NCBI GenBank assembly: GCA_900553905.1
Contig: USFL01000128.1
Location: 1-5,305 of the forward strand
Direction of reading: 5' to 3'
Source of the DNA: an uncultured Eubacteriales bacterium
GTDB lineage: Bacteria; Bacillota; Clostridia; Christensenellales; Aristaeellaceae
DNA length: 5,305 nucleotides
In this document: one piece after another, positions 5,283-5,305 of the stretch
Layout of the letters: each line of letters opens with the position of its first letter
How positions within the stretch are numbered: position 1 is the first letter of the stretch
The notes under the pieces: model-generated
The model's input: only the letters and a program-made list of their open reading frames with translations
Databases searched by the model: none
Told to the model about the DNA's origin: nothing
Translations under genes and position numbers: made by a program

Positions 5283-5305
5283 TTATTCTCCAAATCCGCC
5301 GCCCA
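5283..5305 (-). CDS. Possible last codons of a convergent minus-strand gene
   Basis: Reading the minus strand from the right edge, one frame gives a Gly-rich end (…GGGFGE) and a TAA stop at 5285-5283, three bases before the strong hairpin. A gene ending just before a terminator whose U tract is on this strand is plausible. Only about seven codons are visible, so the product cannot be identified and the call rests mostly on the terminator's orientation. Confidence 0.35.

Noticed and set aside
4404..5293. Minus-strand open frames of 285 and 140 codons opposite the Trp-repeat gene
   Set aside because: They arise from the low-complexity repeat read in antisense; there is no ribosome binding site, and the plus-strand frame has a signal peptide and a good start.

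Overview
This 5.3 kb window is GC-rich and reads like chromosome from a high-GC Firmicute of the class Clostridia. A gut-type lineage such as Christensenellales or a relative is a guess. The reasons are strong AAGGAGG-type ribosome binding sites, sigma-A-like promoters, a QueT-type queuosine-precursor permease, a DUF1540 mini-protein and a Gly/Ser-linked peptidoglycan-binding protein. No mobile element, tRNA, rRNA or CRISPR array was seen.

Layout, left to right. A minus-strand gene enters at 1257 and runs off the left edge. It encodes a secreted protein with a Pro/Thr/Ser stalk, a Cys/His cluster and a beta-rich region. Next on the same strand is queT (1358-1855). Its roughly 45-nt leader begins almost at a P1-like stem and ends in the ribosome binding site, as expected for a small preQ1-type riboswitch. 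Divergent from it is a 55-codon DUF1540 gene (2002-2169), closed by a clear intrinsic terminator. Convergent to that is a 530-residue minus-strand exported protein (2220-3812) with four PG_binding_1 domains and an unassigned C-terminal domain. A 246-bp, partly AT-rich divergent intergenic region follows. A plus-strand gene (4059-5231) then encodes an unrecognised exported protein whose tail carries 11 tryptophans on a 6-7 residue period. An 18-bp hairpin closes this gene and probably also terminates a minus-strand gene whose last codons may enter at the right edge.

How the genes relate. Three of the four larger genes encode signal-peptide proteins with repetitive, low-complexity segments, so the window looks like a cell-surface neighbourhood. 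queT stands apart as a nutrient-uptake gene for tRNA modification. No multi-gene system can be demonstrated. The parts least explained by known families are the Trp-repeat protein, the C-terminal domain of the peptidoglycan-binding protein and the unusual queT leader.
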